Assembly: GCF_024807845.1 (NCBI RefSeq)
Contig: NZ_JANUEQ010000015.1
Span: 1-41,155 of the forward strand
Origin: Klebsiella sp. BIGb0407
GTDB lineage: Bacteria; Pseudomonadota; Gammaproteobacteria; Enterobacterales; Enterobacteriaceae
DNA length: 41,155 nt
Direction of reading: 5' to 3'
The translations under genes and the position numbers were made by a program. Of the stretch, positions 1 to 14,341 are shown in pieces. Below the pieces are notes generated by a model, which had not been told where the DNA came from, did not search any database, and saw only the letters and a list, made by a program, of their open reading frames with translations. Position 1 is the stretch's first letter. Every line of letters starts with the position of its first letter.

Positions 1-30
1 CGGTGGTTTGTAACCGTTGTTCCGTGTCAG

Positions 31-91
31 TGGATGCGCATTATAGGGATTTCTTCGGGCCTGACAACCCCTAATTTCAATTAATTTGCTG
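31..91 (-). promoter_or_regulatory. rrn P1-type ribosomal RNA promoter with UP element
   Basis: On the minus strand there is a -35 TTGTCA (62-67), a 16-bp spacer and a perfect -10 TATAAT (40-45). A GC-rich discriminator follows, then ACTGACACGGAACAACGG, with the expected +1 A at position 31. The stretch at 71-91 is AT-rich, in the place of an UP element. The arrangement matches the P1 promoters of E. coli rrn operons almost base for base. It points out of the window, downstream of hemG, which is where rrnA starts in E. coli. The rRNA genes themselves are not in the window. Confidence 0.9.
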
Positions 92-119
92 ACTGGGGTA
101 TTTTTCAGCGATCTGCTTA

Positions 120-662
120 TTAACCCTGCTGTTTGACGCTTAATTGTGCAATTTCAGCGGCAAAACGTGAAACTTGCTGCCAGTCGGTATAAACCACTTC
201 CTTACTGGTATCCGTTTCACCGTCAGTCATCTTCATAATCAGGCGGATCATAAACTTGTCCAGCCAGCCATAACGCGGATAACACAAGGCGCCAGCGAAG
301 ACAGCACAGCAATCCGGGCTCCAGGGGGAGTTCAACAGGAACTTACGCGTATATGAATTGGTTTCCGGCGTATTCTTCTCCGCTTTACGTGCCACCAGGT
401 TTACTGAAAAGAAAGCGCTCGGCAGATTATTCAGCTGCTGCAAATGTTGTTGTATAAACAGATTCACTGAACGATGAAAATGCCCGTAACGAATAGAAGC
501 CCCGATCACCACCCTGTCATACTCAGCCCAGGCAATACTGACGTTATCATGGAGATTCAGGATATCGCTCTGCTGGCCTGATACTTGTAGCTCAGAAGCG
601 AGACGCGTTGCTATTTCACGAGTCTGTCCATCACGAGTCGAATAAAGAATTAAGGTTTTCAC
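120..662 (-). CDS. hemG: Menaquinone-dependent protoporphyrinogen IX dehydrogenase HemG
   Basis: HemG is a flavodoxin-like FMN enzyme of the inner membrane face that oxidises protoporphyrinogen IX to protoporphyrin IX, the penultimate step of haem synthesis, passing electrons to quinone. The N-terminus [17 protein letters not shown] is the FMN phosphate-binding loop; [11 protein letters not shown] and the C-terminal [14 protein letters not shown] are family hallmarks. I chose the GTG at 660-662, not the in-frame GTG six bases upstream. A GGAG lies five bases before it, the upstream GTG overlaps that GGAG, and the protein then begins like E. coli MKTLI. This gives 180 residues. It is the last gene of the pepQ-yigZ-trkH-hemG run, starting 11 bp after the trkH stop, and lies just before the rrn P1 promoter. 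Confidence 0.95.
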   Translation of the reverse strand: MKTLILYSTRDGQTREIATRLASELQVSGQQSDILNLHDNVSIAWAEYDRVVIGASIRYGHFHRSVNLFIQQHLQQLNNLPSAFFSVNLVARKAEKNTPETNSYTRKFLLNSPWSPDCCAVFAGALCYPRYGWLDKFMIRLIMKMTDGETDTSKEVVYTDWQQVSRFAAEIAQLSVKQQG

Positions 663-673
663 ATACACTCCAT

Positions 674-2125
674 TTATTCCCGCCAGAAGGTCGGCGTGAA
701 CAGCACTAATAAAGTAAAGACTTCAAGGCGTCCAAATAACATGTTTACGATAAGTATCCACTTTGCCGTCGGATTCATACTGGCAAAGTTATCCGCCACT
801 ACGCCAAGACCCGGTCCCAGGTTATTCAGTGTCGCAACCACTGAGGCAAAAGCCGAGAAGTTATCTACGCCCGTGGCAATAATCGCCAGCATACTGATAA
901 TAAAGACCAGCGCATAAGCTGAAAAGAACCCCCACACCGCTTCAAGAATACGTTCCGGCAGCGCGCGGTTACCCAGCTTAATGCTATACACCGCATTCGG
1001 GTGAACCAGCCTCTTCAGTTCACGGTTTCCCTGTTTGAAAAGCAACAGGATACGAATAACCTTCAATCCACCACCGGTAGAACCCGCACAGCCGCCAATA
1101 AAGGCAGAGCACAGTAACAGCATCGGCAGGAATAATGGCCATCGTGAAAAGCTGTCAGTGGTAAAGCCCGCGGTAGTCGCCATCGATACCACTTGGAAAA
1201 ATGCCTGATTAACGGTTTGTACCGCTGACTGATAAGTACTGTGGAACCACAACACTAATGTACAAACAGCAACTAAGGTCAGCTGGACACCGATAAACAT
1301 ACGGAACTCAGGGTCACGCCAGTACACCTTCAGACTACGACCACTTAATAAAGAGAAGTGCAGACCGTAGTTACAGCCAGAGATCAGCAGGAAGATAGCA
1401 ATAATGGTGTTAATCGTCGGACTGTCAAAATACCCGACACTGGCATCATGTGTGGAGAAGCCGCCGATAGAAATAGTCGCAAAGCTATGCCCGATAGCAT
1501 CAAATACCGACATTCCGGCAAACCATAATGCAACGGCACAAGCGATGGTTAGCAGGACATAGATAAACCAGAGCGTTTTCGCCGTTTCGGCAATGCGCGG
1601 ACGCATTTTATTGTCTTTCAACGGACCCGGCATCTCTGCCCGGTACAGCTGCATCCCCCCGACGCCCAGGATAGGCAGGATAGCGACCGCCAGCACAATG
1701 ATCCCCATCCCGCCAAACCACTGCAGCATCTGTCGATAGAACAAGATGGCATGAGGTAAAGAGTCAAGACCCACGAGGGTTGTCGCTCCCGTGGTGGTTA
1801 AACCAGAGAAAGACTCAAAAAAGGCGTCAGTAACCGTCAGGTTCGGTTTTTCCGCGAAGATAAAAGGTAAGGCACCGACACTCCCCAGTACCGTCCAGAA
1901 CAGAACGACTATCAGAAACCCTTCACGTGGTTTGAGTTCGCTTTTATCTCGTCGGTTAGGCCACCACAGCAAAGTCCCGATAACAACTGCGACCATGAAG
2001 GTTTGGGTAAAAGCACGACCGGCACCATCGCGATAAATCAGCGCCACTAAGCCGGGTAAAATCATAGTGCCGGAAAAGAGGATAATGAGCAGGCCGACGA
2101 TTCGGGTTATGGCACGAAAATGCAT
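674..2125 (-). CDS. trkH: Trk system potassium uptake protein TrkH
   Basis: TrkH is the membrane channel subunit of the Trk low-affinity K+ uptake system and works with the cytoplasmic NAD-binding regulator TrkA, encoded elsewhere. The protein is strongly hydrophobic, with many membrane spans from residue 1 to the end. The four pore loops of the SKT superfamily are visible: TTTGAT near residue 112, SIGGFST, TTAGFTT and NNLGPGLG, each with the filter glycine. Its 483 residues equal the E. coli length. It starts 46 bp after yigZ and ends just before hemG, so it is probably cotranscribed with both. No truncation or missing pore loop is seen. Confidence 0.97.
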   Translation of the reverse strand: MHFRAITRIVGLLIILFSGTMILPGLVALIYRDGAGRAFTQTFMVAVVIGTLLWWPNRRDKSELKPREGFLIVVLFWTVLGSVGALPFIFAEKPNLTVTDAFFESFSGLTTTGATTLVGLDSLPHAILFYRQMLQWFGGMGIIVLAVAILPILGVGGMQLYRAEMPGPLKDNKMRPRIAETAKTLWFIYVLLTIACAVALWFAGMSVFDAIGHSFATISIGGFSTHDASVGYFDSPTINTIIAIFLLISGCNYGLHFSLLSGRSLKVYWRDPEFRMFIGVQLTLVAVCTLVLWFHSTYQSAVQTVNQAFFQVVSMATTAGFTTDSFSRWPLFLPMLLLCSAFIGGCAGSTGGGLKVIRILLLFKQGNRELKRLVHPNAVYSIKLGNRALPERILEAVWGFFSAYALVFIISMLAIIATGVDNFSAFASVVATLNNLGPGLGVVADNFASMNPTAKWILIVNMLFGRLEVFTLLVLFTPTFWRE

Positions 2126-2171
2126 TTTCAGCCGCTTCCTTAAGTATCAATAAATATAAGAAGAGAAATGA

Positions 2172-2780
2172 TTATCGCGGTAGTAAATGCAGTGAACCAC
2201 GGCTCAGGTCGCCAAGCCTGGCATTAAATATGGCCAGTTGGGTCTGCGGTAACGCAATCTTCAGAATAATAAATGCCTGGAAATCACTGTCGACAATAAG
2301 GCCGCCAAACTGTTTAAGCAAGGCCTCGATACCCGCCAACTGCGAGTAGTCACACTGCAAAGTATATTCTGTTAATGCTACTTTGCGCACTTTAGATAAC
2401 TGAGCCAGCGCCTGCTGTACTCCGCCACCATAAGCTTTCACCAGACCACCGGTTCCCAGTTTGATGCCACCGTAATAACGTACGACGACAGCAGTGATTT
2501 CGCCGACCTGACTTCCCAGTAACTGAGCCAGAATCGGTTTCCCTGCCGTACCCGCGGGTTCACCGTCATCAGAGAATCCCAGTAACTGTGAATTATCCGG
2601 GGCACCTGCGATCCATGCCCAGCAATAATGCCGGGCGTCAGGATAATCGATTCGCGCTTGCTCAAGAAAGGCTTTGCACGCTGCTACCCCATCAGTATGG
2701 GCAAGCAACGTGATAAAACGGCTTTTCTTGATTTCCTCACTCACCGTTACCGGCTCAGCAGGTATCAGCCAGCTTTCCAT
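2172..2780 (-). CDS. yigZ: YigZ, IMPACT/UPF0029 family protein
   Basis: A 202-residue protein matching YigZ (about 204 residues in E. coli). The N-terminal two thirds form the IMPACT domain: KKSRFITLLAHT, ARHYCWAW, FSDDGEPAGTAGKP and VVVRYYGGIKLGTGGLVKAY are its conserved blocks. The C-terminal part is the small ferredoxin-like DUF1949 domain. Its cellular role is not settled; nucleic-acid binding and links to translation have been proposed for the family. The start codon shares one base with the pepQ stop (TAATG), which implies translational coupling. Confidence 0.93.
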   Translation of the reverse strand: MESWLIPAEPVTVSEEIKKSRFITLLAHTDGVAACKAFLEQARIDYPDARHYCWAWIAGAPDNSQLLGFSDDGEPAGTAGKPILAQLLGSQVGEITAVVVRYYGGIKLGTGGLVKAYGGGVQQALAQLSKVRKVALTEYTLQCDYSQLAGIEALLKQFGGLIVDSDFQAFIILKIALPQTQLAIFNARLGDLSRGSLHLLPR

Positions 2781-4111
2781 TACGCCAGTTTCAGGTCACG
2801 GGTCATATTTTCGATTCCGTTTTCATGGATAATCACGTTATCTTCAATACGGATACCACCAAAAGGTTTCATCGCCTCAATGCGATCCCAGTTGAAATGC
2901 TGGCGATATTGTCCTTCACGCCATGGTGCAAGCAGTGACTCAATAAAATAGAGACCCGGCTCAATAGTCAGCACCATATTGGGTTCAAGGATACGGGTAC
3001 AGCGCAGATAAGGATGCTGACCAGGCGCCGCCAGGTGTGTCCCGCTATCATCCTGCATAAAACCGCCGACATCATGAACTTGCAGACCCAGCATATGGCC
3101 AATACCATGCGGCATAAACGGACTAGTAATCCCCGTTTCGACCATTGCTTCTTCACTGATATCCGTCACCAGTTGATGGCGTTTAAGCAGTTTAGCAATA
3201 CGCTGATGGAACTGAAGGTGATACTCGGTATAACGCACACCGGCTTTCATGGTCGCTATCAGCGCCAGTTCCTCAGTGTTCATATCTTTAATCAGCTCGG
3301 CAAAATCACAGTCTTCCTGAGCAGCCCAGGTACGCGTCAAATCAGCAGCATATCCCTGATATTCCGCCCCCGCATCCAGTAAGAAGCTGCGTCTTTGTTC
3401 CGGCGGCTGATTATCCAGACGCGTGTAATGCAACACCGCGGCATGCTCATTCAACGCCACAATATTGCCGTAAGGAACATCGATATCGCGATGCCCTGTC
3501 GCCGTCAGATAGGCCAGATTAATATCGAATTCACTCATCCCGGACAGGAAGGCTTCATGTGCTGCACGATGTCCAATGACGGCCGTCTTTTGCGCTGCAC
3601 GCATACAGGCCAGCTCATAGTCAGTTTTATAAGCACGGTAGTAATGTAAGAAGTCGATAGTCGCTTGCGGATTGATATTCGCCGCATTAATACCAAGCTG
3701 TATAGCACGCTCCGGAGTCGGGCCAATATAACCGAGGTTACCGCGAGCAGCGGGTAACAGACTACCAATGCCGTCAGCCTTGGGTAAGGCGATGACTTCA
3801 ATTTCATCAGTCCAGAAAGTCGTTGGCAGGGGTTCAACACAATGCCAGTAATCAACCGGCAGATAGAACCAGAGCTTAGGTTTATTTACTCCGTCCACCA
3901 GCAGCCAGCAGTTCGGCACCTCGGTTACAGGTACCCACGCTTTAAATTGCGGGTTCACTTTAAACGGATAAGGATGATCATCGAGAAATACGTTGAATAA
4001 CTCCCCTGAGTGGATCAGCAGAGCATCAAGATTAGAGCGCGCAAGTGCATCGCGAGTACGTTGTTGTAAGGTTTCGATATGACGATGATACAGCGTAGCC
4101 AGTGATTCCAT
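2780..4111 (-). CDS. pepQ: Xaa-Pro dipeptidase PepQ
   Basis: Cytoplasmic metallopeptidase of the M24B (pita-bread) fold that hydrolyses X-Pro dipeptides; the E. coli enzyme also hydrolyses some organophosphorus triesters. The dinuclear metal ligands can be placed: D246 and D257 ([17 protein letters not shown]), H339 ([10 protein letters not shown]), E384 (LTIEPGLYF) and E423 (GGIRIEDN), at the same numbers as in E. coli PepQ (443 residues). It heads the pepQ-yigZ-trkH-hemG run and is divergent from fadB, with about 210 bp between the two start codons. Confidence 0.97.
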   Translation of the reverse strand: MESLATLYHRHIETLQQRTRDALARSNLDALLIHSGELFNVFLDDHPYPFKVNPQFKAWVPVTEVPNCWLLVDGVNKPKLWFYLPVDYWHCVEPLPTTFWTDEIEVIALPKADGIGSLLPAARGNLGYIGPTPERAIQLGINAANINPQATIDFLHYYRAYKTDYELACMRAAQKTAVIGHRAAHEAFLSGMSEFDINLAYLTATGHRDIDVPYGNIVALNEHAAVLHYTRLDNQPPEQRRSFLLDAGAEYQGYAADLTRTWAAQEDCDFAELIKDMNTEELALIATMKAGVRYTEYHLQFHQRIAKLLKRHQLVTDISEEAMVETGITSPFMPHGIGHMLGLQVHDVGGFMQDDSGTHLAAPGQHPYLRCTRILEPNMVLTIEPGLYFIESLLAPWREGQYRQHFNWDRIEAMKPFGGIRIEDNVIIHENGIENMTRDLKLA

Positions 4112-4281
4112 AATTTATGTCCAAAATTATTTGAGTTGCCTGTAGGCACTGATTGAAGCTTGCGAGTCGCATCTTAGCACACCATGCCCGACGTCGAGTT
4201 ATTTCCACCGCATGTGACCTGACTGGCAAATATTTAAATATAAATTTGCATTTTATTAACATAAATTCCACACTCCCTCTC

Positions 4282-4298
4282 ATCTGGTATGACCAGAT
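4282..4298. promoter_or_regulatory. FadR operator of fadBA
   Basis: The 17-bp near-palindrome ATCTGGTATGACCAGAT ends 25 bases before the fadB start codon. It differs by one base from the E. coli fadB operator as I remember it (ATCTGGTACGACCAGAT) and fits the FadR consensus. In the known system FadR represses fadBA until long-chain acyl-CoA releases it. The AT-rich stretch at 4228-4266 just upstream is the likely promoter, but no convincing -35/-10 pair stands out. Confidence 0.88.
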
Positions 4299-4323
4299 CC
4301 ATTGCCGGAATCAGGAGACTGAC

Positions 4324-7685
<3,362 letters not shown>

Positions 7686-7704
7686 TACTGGCGAAGAAAG
7701 ACTT

Positions 7705-7736
7705 CCGGAGTGTAAACAGAACGTTTAACACTCCGG
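7705..7736. terminator. Stem-loop between convergent fadA and fre
   Basis: CCGGAGTGT (7705-7713) pairs perfectly with ACACTCCGG (7728-7736), and AAAC/GTTT extends the stem past a single bulged A around a five-base loop. It sits 19 bp after the fadA stop and 12 bp beyond the end of fre, where a shared terminator is expected. Neither flank has a clean T-run, so efficiency is uncertain. Confidence 0.6.
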
Positions 7737-7748
7737 TAAAACGCTGCC

Positions 7749-8450
7749 TTAAATAAAGGCAAAGGCGTCGCTGAACATACGATCGGCCTGAGCTGAACGT
7801 TCATTACAGAACAGGTCGCGGGCGATTTTTGCCATTTCAAAGCGACCGGCGATGTAAATATCATGCTCTGCCAGGGTCTCGTAGTCCTGCATGACTGCCG
7901 TTAACACCGTACCCGTGCGTCCCTTCCAGTCAGCTTCTGGTTGCTCAACCACAGCTTCAACACGCAGGTTCTTGTGTTTTAAGGCAAGCTCTTCGAGTTC
8001 TGACATATCATAGAGATGCTTATCTTCACGTCCGCCCCAGTAAATAGCAATTTCACGCTCAGGGTTACGCTCAAGTACCGACAACAGAATAGAACGGGCA
8101 TACGAGAATCCTGTTCCACCGGCAATCAGTATTAAAGGTCTGTCTTCGTCATCGCGCAGCCAGGCTTCACCATGAGGAATATCAATAACAACCTCTTTCG
8201 TTGCCAGGATACGTTCCATAACCGCCATGGCATAGAGATTAATTTCAGAGGCACCAATGTGCAGCTCAATAAACTCTTTTTCACTCGGGGTGGATGCTAT
8301 CGAAAACGGACGCTTATCTCGTTCATCCATCACTACCATCAAATACTGCCCGGCTTGAAATGAAAAGGCCGATTCCGGCAGTAAACGAACACGGTAAACC
8401 GTATCCGTTATCGCTTCTACTGAGGTCACTTTACAGCTTAAGGTTGTCAT
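7749..8450 (-). CDS. fre: NAD(P)H-flavin reductase Fre
   Basis: Cytoplasmic enzyme that reduces free riboflavin, FMN or FAD with NAD(P)H; the reduced flavin can serve other enzymes, including reductive activation of iron and of ribonucleotide reductase. The flavin-binding motif RPFS lies in [10 protein letters not shown], the nicotinamide-binding [10 protein letters not shown] is present, and the C-terminus DAFAFI is typical of the family. ATG 8450 has GAGGGG about five bases upstream and gives 233 residues beginning [20 protein letters not shown], like E. coli; the upstream in-frame extension is rejected. It follows ubiD by 47 bp on the same strand. It is relevant to UbiD because UbiX, encoded elsewhere, makes prenyl-FMN from reduced FMN. 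Confidence 0.96.
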   Translation of the reverse strand: MTTLSCKVTSVEAITDTVYRVRLLPESAFSFQAGQYLMVVMDERDKRPFSIASTPSEKEFIELHIGASEINLYAMAVMERILATKEVVIDIPHGEAWLRDDEDRPLILIAGGTGFSYARSILLSVLERNPEREIAIYWGGREDKHLYDMSELEELALKHKNLRVEAVVEQPEADWKGRTGTVLTAVMQDYETLAEHDIYIAGRFEMAKIARDLFCNERSAQADRMFSDAFAFI

Positions 8451-8497
8451 GCGTCCCCTCTGTCGGGTCAATAATACTAAAGCGTAAAGGGTATCTC

Positions 8498-9982
8498 TCA
8501 GCTGCCTTTACGGTTATCGAAGATAGCCAGTTCATCCCAAATCGCATCTATATGCGCACAAACTTGAGGGTCTTTCTGAATAGGACGCCCCCATTCTCGT
8601 TGGGTCTCACCAGGCCATTTATTGGTGGCATCCATTCCCATTTTTGAACCCAAACCGGAAACCGGTGAGGCAAAATCCAGATAATCAATTGGCGTATTAT
8701 CAATTAATACCGTATCTCGCGATGGGTCCATGCGCGTGGTTATCGCCCAGATAACATCGTTCCAGTCCCGGGCATTGATATCGTCATCACAGACAATAAC
8801 AAATTTGGTGTACATAAACTGCCGCAGGAACGACCAGACACCCATCATGACGCGTTTTGCATGACCAGCGTATTGTTTTTTGATAGTAACAACAGCCAGA
8901 CGGTAAGAACAACCTTCCGGAGGAAGATAAAAATCGATAATTTCCGGAAATTGCTTCTGCAGAATAGGTACCAGTACTTCATTCAGAGCCACACCCAGAA
9001 CCGCAGGTTCATCTGGCGGACGCCCGGTATAGGTGGAGTGATAAATGGCATCATGTCGCTTGGTAATATGCGTTACGGTAAACACTGGGAAATTATCGAT
9101 TTCATTATAATAACCGGTGTGATCGCCATAAGGCCCTTCCGGCGCCAGTTCACCCGGTTCAATATAACCTTCAAGAATAATTTCAGCGCTGGCCGGGACT
9201 TCCAAATCATTGGTAATACATTTAACCACTTCAGTTTTGGTACCGCGGAGGAGTCCGGCAAACGCATATTCTGACAGGGTATCAGGAACCGGAGTCACAG
9301 CGCCGAGAATCGTCGCCGGGTCAGCACCCAGAGCCACAGCAACCGGGAAGCGCTCGCCCGGATGAGCTGCACACCACTCCTGGAAATCCAGCGCGCCACC
9401 ACGGTGAGAAAGCCAGCGCATAATCAGTTTATTTTTACCAATCAGCTGCTGACGATAAATGCCTAAGTTCTGTCTTTCTTTATGCGGACCACGAGTTACC
9501 GTCAGACCCCAGGTAATGAGAGGGGCTGCATCATCGGGCCAGCATTTCATAATCGGCAGGCGGGTTAAATCAACCTCATCGCCTTCTTGTATCACCTCCT
9601 GACAAGGCGCATCCCGCAGACGCTTGGTCGGCATGTTAAGCACTTGTTTAAACTGAGGAAGTTTATCAAACAGGTCACGGAATCCTTTCGGTGGCTCCGG
9701 CTCTTTTAAAAATGCGAGGAGTTTGCCCACTTCGCGTAACGCGGAGACATCTTCCTGCCCCATACCCATGGCTACCCGCTTTGGCGTACCAAACAGGTTA
9801 CACAGTACGGGCATATCAAAGCCTTTAGGATTTTCAAACAGCAGTGCAGGCCCACCGGCACGTAAAGTACGATCGGCAATTTCAGTCATTTCCAGGTTTG
9901 GATCGACAGGCAATTTGATGCGTTTCAGTTCACCTTGTTGCTCAAGCAACTCCAGGAAGTCGCGCAGGTCATCGTATTTCAT
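8498..9982 (-). CDS. ubiD: 4-hydroxy-3-polyprenylbenzoate decarboxylase UbiD
   Basis: Prenyl-FMN-dependent decarboxylase removing the carboxyl group of 3-octaprenyl-4-hydroxybenzoate in ubiquinone synthesis. Family blocks include [22 protein letters not shown] at the N-terminus, [17 protein letters not shown], and [14 protein letters not shown] carrying the catalytic glutamate region. Length is 494 residues against about 497 in E. coli. It is divergent from rfaH with 171 bp between start codons, and cotranscription with fre is likely. The cofactor synthase UbiX is not in this window. Confidence 0.95.
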   Translation of the reverse strand: MKYDDLRDFLELLEQQGELKRIKLPVDPNLEMTEIADRTLRAGGPALLFENPKGFDMPVLCNLFGTPKRVAMGMGQEDVSALREVGKLLAFLKEPEPPKGFRDLFDKLPQFKQVLNMPTKRLRDAPCQEVIQEGDEVDLTRLPIMKCWPDDAAPLITWGLTVTRGPHKERQNLGIYRQQLIGKNKLIMRWLSHRGGALDFQEWCAAHPGERFPVAVALGADPATILGAVTPVPDTLSEYAFAGLLRGTKTEVVKCITNDLEVPASAEIILEGYIEPGELAPEGPYGDHTGYYNEIDNFPVFTVTHITKRHDAIYHSTYTGRPPDEPAVLGVALNEVLVPILQKQFPEIIDFYLPPEGCSYRLAVVTIKKQYAGHAKRVMMGVWSFLRQFMYTKFVIVCDDDINARDWNDVIWAITTRMDPSRDTVLIDNTPIDYLDFASPVSGLGSKMGMDATNKWPGETQREWGRPIQKDPQVCAHIDAIWDELAIFDNRKGS

Positions 9983-10153
9983 GTGATTTATTAAGATATG
10001 AGTGTTACAGCTATTATACGGACTTCACTGTCACCCTGCTGTATTTTTGTTAAATTTGTATAAATACGCATCTTGAAGGTAACTCATACCGTCAATTGAA
10101 TGAATTATTCTGTATTATTCGTTCGTTGACCTGATGAGTCGAAAAGAGAACTT

Positions 10154-10642
10154 ATGGAATCCTGGTATCTTCTGTACTGCAAACGCGGTCAGCTATTACG
10201 CGCGAAGGAACATCTTGAACGGCAAACGGTGGAATGCCTCACGCCCTTTATTTCTATCGAGAAAGTGGTACAAGGCAAAAGAACGGTGGTTAGCGAGCCA
10301 CTCTTCCCCAATTACATGTTTGTCGCATTTAACCCTGAGTCGATTCATACGACGACGATAAGCGCGACCCGGGGCGTCAGCCACTTCGTCCGCTTCGGCT
10401 CGCTACCGGCTATTGTGCCGGAGAGCGTGATTGACGAATTACGACTGACAGAAAGCGATACGCATATCGATCCGGAGACTCCCTATCCGGGAGATACGGT
10501 ATTGATTACTGAAGGGACATTTGAGGGCATGCAGGCTATTTTTGCTGAAACAGACGGTGAAACACGCTCGATGCTACTGCTCAACCTGCTGAATAAACAA
10601 ATACGTCAGAGCGTTAAAAACGCCAATTTCCAGAAGTTATAG
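10154..10642 (+). CDS. rfaH: Transcription antitermination protein RfaH
   Basis: NusG paralogue recruited by ops elements to RNA polymerase. It suppresses pausing and Rho termination in long operons (LPS core, capsule, toxins, conjugation) and couples transcription to ribosomes. The N-terminal NGN domain spans about residues 1-100 ([29 protein letters not shown]). The C-terminal fold-switching KOW domain is about 112-162 ([28 protein letters not shown]). It has 162 residues, as in E. coli. The start is ATG 10154, preceded by AGAGAA. No ops element (GGCGGTAGCNTG type) was noticed in the window, so its targets lie elsewhere. Confidence 0.96.
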   Translation: MESWYLLYCKRGQLLRAKEHLERQTVECLTPFISIEKVVQGKRTVVSEPLFPNYMFVAFNPESIHTTTISATRGVSHFVRFGSLPAIVPESVIDELRLTESDTHIDPETPYPGDTVLITEGTFEGMQAIFAETDGETRSMLLLNLLNKQIRQSVKNANFQKL

Positions 10643-10652
10643 TCAAAAAAAA

Positions 10653-10674
10653 AGCCTGAGGTCACTCTCAGGCT
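10653..10674 (-). terminator. Rho-independent terminator of hemB (end of the ubiE-hemB run)
   Basis: AGCCTGAG (10653-10660) pairs perfectly with CTCAGGCT (10667-10674) around a six-base loop. Read on the minus strand it is followed at once by nine T residues. It lies 24 bp past the hemB stop. On the plus strand an A-tract precedes the stem and no T-run follows, so it mainly serves the minus strand, though it could weakly stop rfaH transcripts. Confidence 0.9.
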
Positions 10675-10698
10675 CTGTACATGTTTTCAGATTAGCGG

Positions 10699-11736
<1,038 letters not shown>

Positions 11737-12519
11737 TTAAAAGCCCAGTCTGAATAAACGACGGGCATTCTCTTCTGTTACTTGCCCAAGCCAGGCGGGG
11801 TCTTCACCGCGCCACTGTGCAACTTTATTGACAATATGGGGCAAATAGCAGGGTTCGTTGCGGTGGGATGCCGGTTTAGGGTCCAGATCCCGAGGCAACA
11901 AGAAGGGGGCGTCGGTTTCCAGTAGCAGCTGCTGGGCTGGAATTTGTGGCAACAGTTCACGCAGTTCTAAACCACGGCGTTCGTCACACACCCATCCGGT
12001 GATCCCTATCAGTAAACCACGACGCAGATAATCATGTAATTCAGATTCCGTACCGGTAAAGCAATGCACCACTACGCCGGGAAGCCATTCCAGCCACGGA
12101 TCCAGCAAGGCCAGAAATCGGTCATGGGCATCACGGCAGTGCAAAAACACCGGCATCATTAAATCAGTCGCGAGTGCCAGTTGTTCGGTAAAGGCATGTT
12201 CTTGCTCAGCAGGCGTTGAGAAATTACGGTTGAAATCAAGACCACATTCACCCACGGCCACCACCTGGGGCGCATTCGCCATATTGCGAATAGCCTCAGC
12301 AGTGCTTTCATTCCAGCTACTCGCTTCATGAGGATGAATACCTGCGGTAGACCAGCAGCTCTCGAACTGTTGCGCTAACGCTAACGATTGAGCGCTGTCT
12401 TGCAGGCTGGTTCCCGTTAATATCATACCGTTGACACCGGCCTGCTGTGCACGCGCGATGACTTCTGCAGTGTCTTTCTCAAACTGGGAGTTAGTAAGAT
12501 TGATACCGATATCAAACAT
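11737..12519 (-). CDS. tatD: Metal-dependent 3'-5' DNase TatD
   Basis: TIM-barrel hydrolase of the TatD family; the E. coli protein is a Mg-dependent 3'-5' exonuclease linked to repair of oxidative damage, and is not needed for Tat export despite its name. Metal-ligand motifs are visible: [33 protein letters not shown] and [14 protein letters not shown]. The usual N-terminal HxH is replaced by DIGINL, as in true TatD. I start at ATG 12519 (GGAGAA just upstream, giving [13 protein letters not shown], 260 residues as in E. coli); the open frame runs 27 codons further upstream. The gap to tatC is 152 bp. Confidence 0.94.
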   Translation of the reverse strand: MFDIGINLTNSQFEKDTAEVIARAQQAGVNGMILTGTSLQDSAQSLALAQQFESCWSTAGIHPHEASSWNESTAEAIRNMANAPQVVAVGECGLDFNRNFSTPAEQEHAFTEQLALATDLMMPVFLHCRDAHDRFLALLDPWLEWLPGVVVHCFTGTESELHDYLRRGLLIGITGWVCDERRGLELRELLPQIPAQQLLLETDAPFLLPRDLDPKPASHRNEPCYLPHIVNKVAQWRGEDPAWLGQVTEENARRLFRLGF

Positions 12520-12621
12520 GGAGTTCTCCAAACGATAACCATCCCGGTGGGCGGTTTCGGTCTGTTGACAACGTATTGAACGATAGACTGTCTCTTTCAA
12601 TACGAATAAAGCGGATTAACC

Positions 12622-12656
12622 GCAACGGGGCTGGATAGTAAACCTGACCCCGTTGC
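12622..12656. other. Inverted repeat in the tatC-tatD gap
   Basis: GCAACGGGG (12622-12630) and CCCCGTTGC (12648-12656) form a perfect 9-bp stem with a 17-base loop, just after the tatC stop. There is no T-run in either direction. It therefore looks like an intercistronic mRNA hairpin that could protect tatABC mRNA or reduce tatD expression, not a strong terminator. Confidence 0.55.
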
Positions 12657-12671
12657 CGTCCTTTAACAGGG

Positions 12672-13445
12672 TTATTTTGCGTCTTCTTCGTGACTTTCTG
12701 CTGTCTCTTCCTCGGTTTTAATACGCCCTTTGCCGACATAAAAACGCGAGAACAGTATGCCCACCTCAAACAGGCAGTACATAGGGATAGCCAATAGTGT
12801 TTGAGAGAACACATCCGGTGGTGTGAGCAGCATCCCGACAACAAATGCGCCAACCAGCATATAGGGACGTTTTCGTCTCAGTGACTCCGGGGTTGTCACA
12901 CCCATCCAGCATAATAAAATAATCGCTATTGGCACCTCAAATGCTACGCCAAACGCCATAAATAACGTCATAACGAAATCGAGGTATTTGGCAATATCAG
13001 TGGACACCACCACACCAATAGGAGCTGTCTTGGTTAAAAAGCCAAAAGCCAGTGGGAAAACGACAAAATAGGCAAACGCAATGCCGATATAGAACAGCAT
13101 TGTGCTTGAGAAAAGCAATGGCATTAATAGCTTACGTTCGTGCCGGTATAAGGCAGGTGCCACAAAAGCCCAGACCTGATACAGAATAACCGGCGCTGCC
13201 AGAAAGACTGACACATAGATAGTAAGCTTTATTGGCGTAAAGAACGGTGATGCCACATCGGTGGCTATCATCGTTGAACCCAGAGGCATTTGTTCAATCA
13301 GCGGTGCTGCCACTAACTGGTAGATATCATTGGCAAAATAGACCAGCGCCAAAAAAATAACCAGAACGGCAATAATACTGTTTAACAGGCGTTTGCGTAG
13401 CTCTATCAGATGGCTGATAAGCGGCTGAGTATCTTCGACGGCCAT
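12672..13445 (-). CDS. tatC: Twin-arginine translocase subunit TatC
   Basis: Polytopic inner-membrane core of the Tat translocase, which recognises twin-arginine signal peptides of folded proteins together with TatB. About six membrane spans are visible. Conserved features are [20 protein letters not shown] at the cytoplasmic N-terminus, [23 protein letters not shown], and the F-F-E-type segment [12 protein letters not shown]. It has 257 residues (258 in E. coli). It starts 2 bp after the tatB stop. Confidence 0.97.
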   Translation of the reverse strand: MAVEDTQPLISHLIELRKRLLNSIIAVLVIFLALVYFANDIYQLVAAPLIEQMPLGSTMIATDVASPFFTPIKLTIYVSVFLAAPVILYQVWAFVAPALYRHERKLLMPLLFSSTMLFYIGIAFAYFVVFPLAFGFLTKTAPIGVVVSTDIAKYLDFVMTLFMAFGVAFEVPIAIILLCWMGVTTPESLRRKRPYMLVGAFVVGMLLTPPDVFSQTLLAIPMYCLFEVGILFSRFYVGKGRIKTEEETAESHEEDAK

Positions 13446-13447
13446 GG

Positions 13448-13990
13448 TTAGGGTTTTTCACTCGGTGGTTGCGTTGGTTCAGGGCTTTTCGCTGTCTCAG
13501 ACACAGAGGTTTCCACCGCTGCTTTCTTCAGTATCGACGGAGCATCACCGGCAGAAGGCTCTGCGGGTTCATGAGCAACAGGCTGCGAAGCACCCTGGCT
13601 GTCAGTTACCTCAGACGTGATATCTTCAGGCTTCTTCTGTGTCTTTGCGGGATCATGAATGGTATGCGCTTCATCGCTTTCCTGTTCAGGATCGCGCGGT
13701 GAATAACCACGCTTCATCGACTCGGCCGCCTCACGCAACTCATCCATTGATGCTTTTAATTCCGGCGTCAGGCTATCCATGCTGGCCTTCTCAACCTTTT
13801 TCAGGCTGTCTTGTAGCTCCTGAAGTTTCAGTTCATGGGCAAGCTCGCTTTGCACGCTACTCGCCAGAGAGCGCAAGGCACGGATCCAGCCAACCACTGT
13901 TTTCACAGCGATAGGAAGTCTTTGTGGCCCCAGAACAATCAGGCCCAGCACAAAGACAACTAAGAGTTCACCAAAACTAATATCGAACAC
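13448..13990 (-). CDS. tatB: Twin-arginine translocase subunit TatB
   Basis: Single-span membrane protein that forms the substrate-receptor complex with TatC. The N-terminal span [22 protein letters not shown] with the hinge G-P is followed by an amphipathic helix and a long, charged, Pro/Glu/Ser-rich tail from about residue 95, which is normally disordered and poorly conserved. It has 180 residues (171 in E. coli), the difference being in the tail. It lies 3 bp after tatA and 2 bp before tatC. Confidence 0.96.
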   Translation of the reverse strand: MFDISFGELLVVFVLGLIVLGPQRLPIAVKTVVGWIRALRSLASSVQSELAHELKLQELQDSLKKVEKASMDSLTPELKASMDELREAAESMKRGYSPRDPEQESDEAHTIHDPAKTQKKPEDITSEVTDSQGASQPVAHEPAEPSAGDAPSILKKAAVETSVSETAKSPEPTQPPSEKP

Positions 13991-13993
13991 AGC

Positions 13994-14260
13994 TTATACC
14001 TGTTCTTTACTGTTCTTAGCGTCGTCTTTTTTTACGTCGCCTGGTTTTTCAGAGATGGATTTCGCAGCAAAATCGGCATCAACTGCAGATTTATCTTTTG
14101 CGTCATCTTTATCTTTCGCATCGTCTTCGCTCATTGCTTTTTTGAAGCCCTTGATCGATGCCCCTAAGTCAGAACCAATAGATCCCAGTCTCTTGGTACC
14201 AAACAACAGAACTACAATAACGGCAATGATAACTAGCTGCCAAATACCGATACCACCCAT
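13994..14260 (-). CDS. tatA: Twin-arginine translocase subunit TatA
   Basis: Pore-forming or membrane-thinning Tat component that oligomerises on the TatBC-substrate complex. The short span [21 protein letters not shown] is followed by the FG hinge and the amphipathic helix [15 protein letters not shown], nearly identical to E. coli TatA. A hydrophilic tail follows, with a small DDAKDK tandem duplication near residues 47-58. It has 88 residues. It is the first tat gene, 81 bp downstream of ubiB, and may have its own promoter. Confidence 0.97.
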   Translation of the reverse strand: MGGIGIWQLVIIAVIVVLLFGTKRLGSIGSDLGASIKGFKKAMSEDDAKDKDDAKDKSAVDADFAAKSISEKPGDVKKDDAKNSKEQV

Positions 14261-14294
14261 AGTGTTGCCTCAAATTGATATATTAGGAGAGAGA

Positions 14295-14330
14295 GCTGAT
14301 GCAGCTACTATACGGTAATACTGCATCAGC
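14295..14330. other. Inverted repeat between ubiB and tatA
   Basis: GCTGATGCAG (14295-14304) and CTGCATCAGC (14321-14330) form a perfect 10-bp stem with a 16-base AT-rich loop, in the 81-bp gap between ubiB and tatA. On the minus strand it is followed by TCTCTCTCC, not a T-run. It may be a partial terminator or attenuator separating ubi from tat expression, or part of the tatA leader. Confidence 0.5.
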
Positions 14331-14341
14331 ATGCTTAAAAT

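Noticed and set aside
2628-2951. Plus-strand ORF across the yigZ-pepQ junction
   Set aside because: Antisense to two well-supported genes; shows only shadow-frame composition.
4213-4228. CRP-like site in the pepQ-fadB gap (TGTGA-N6-TGGCA)
   Set aside because: Only one half is good and the spacing to any promoter is undefined; not enough to report as a feature.
4153-4323. N-terminal extension of FadB by 57 residues
   Set aside because: It would cover the promoter and FadR operator, and the proteins of this family begin MLYxGxTL at position 4324.
12520-12600. N-terminal extension of TatD by 27 residues
   Set aside because: The ATG at 12519 has the ribosome site and gives the family N-terminus and length.
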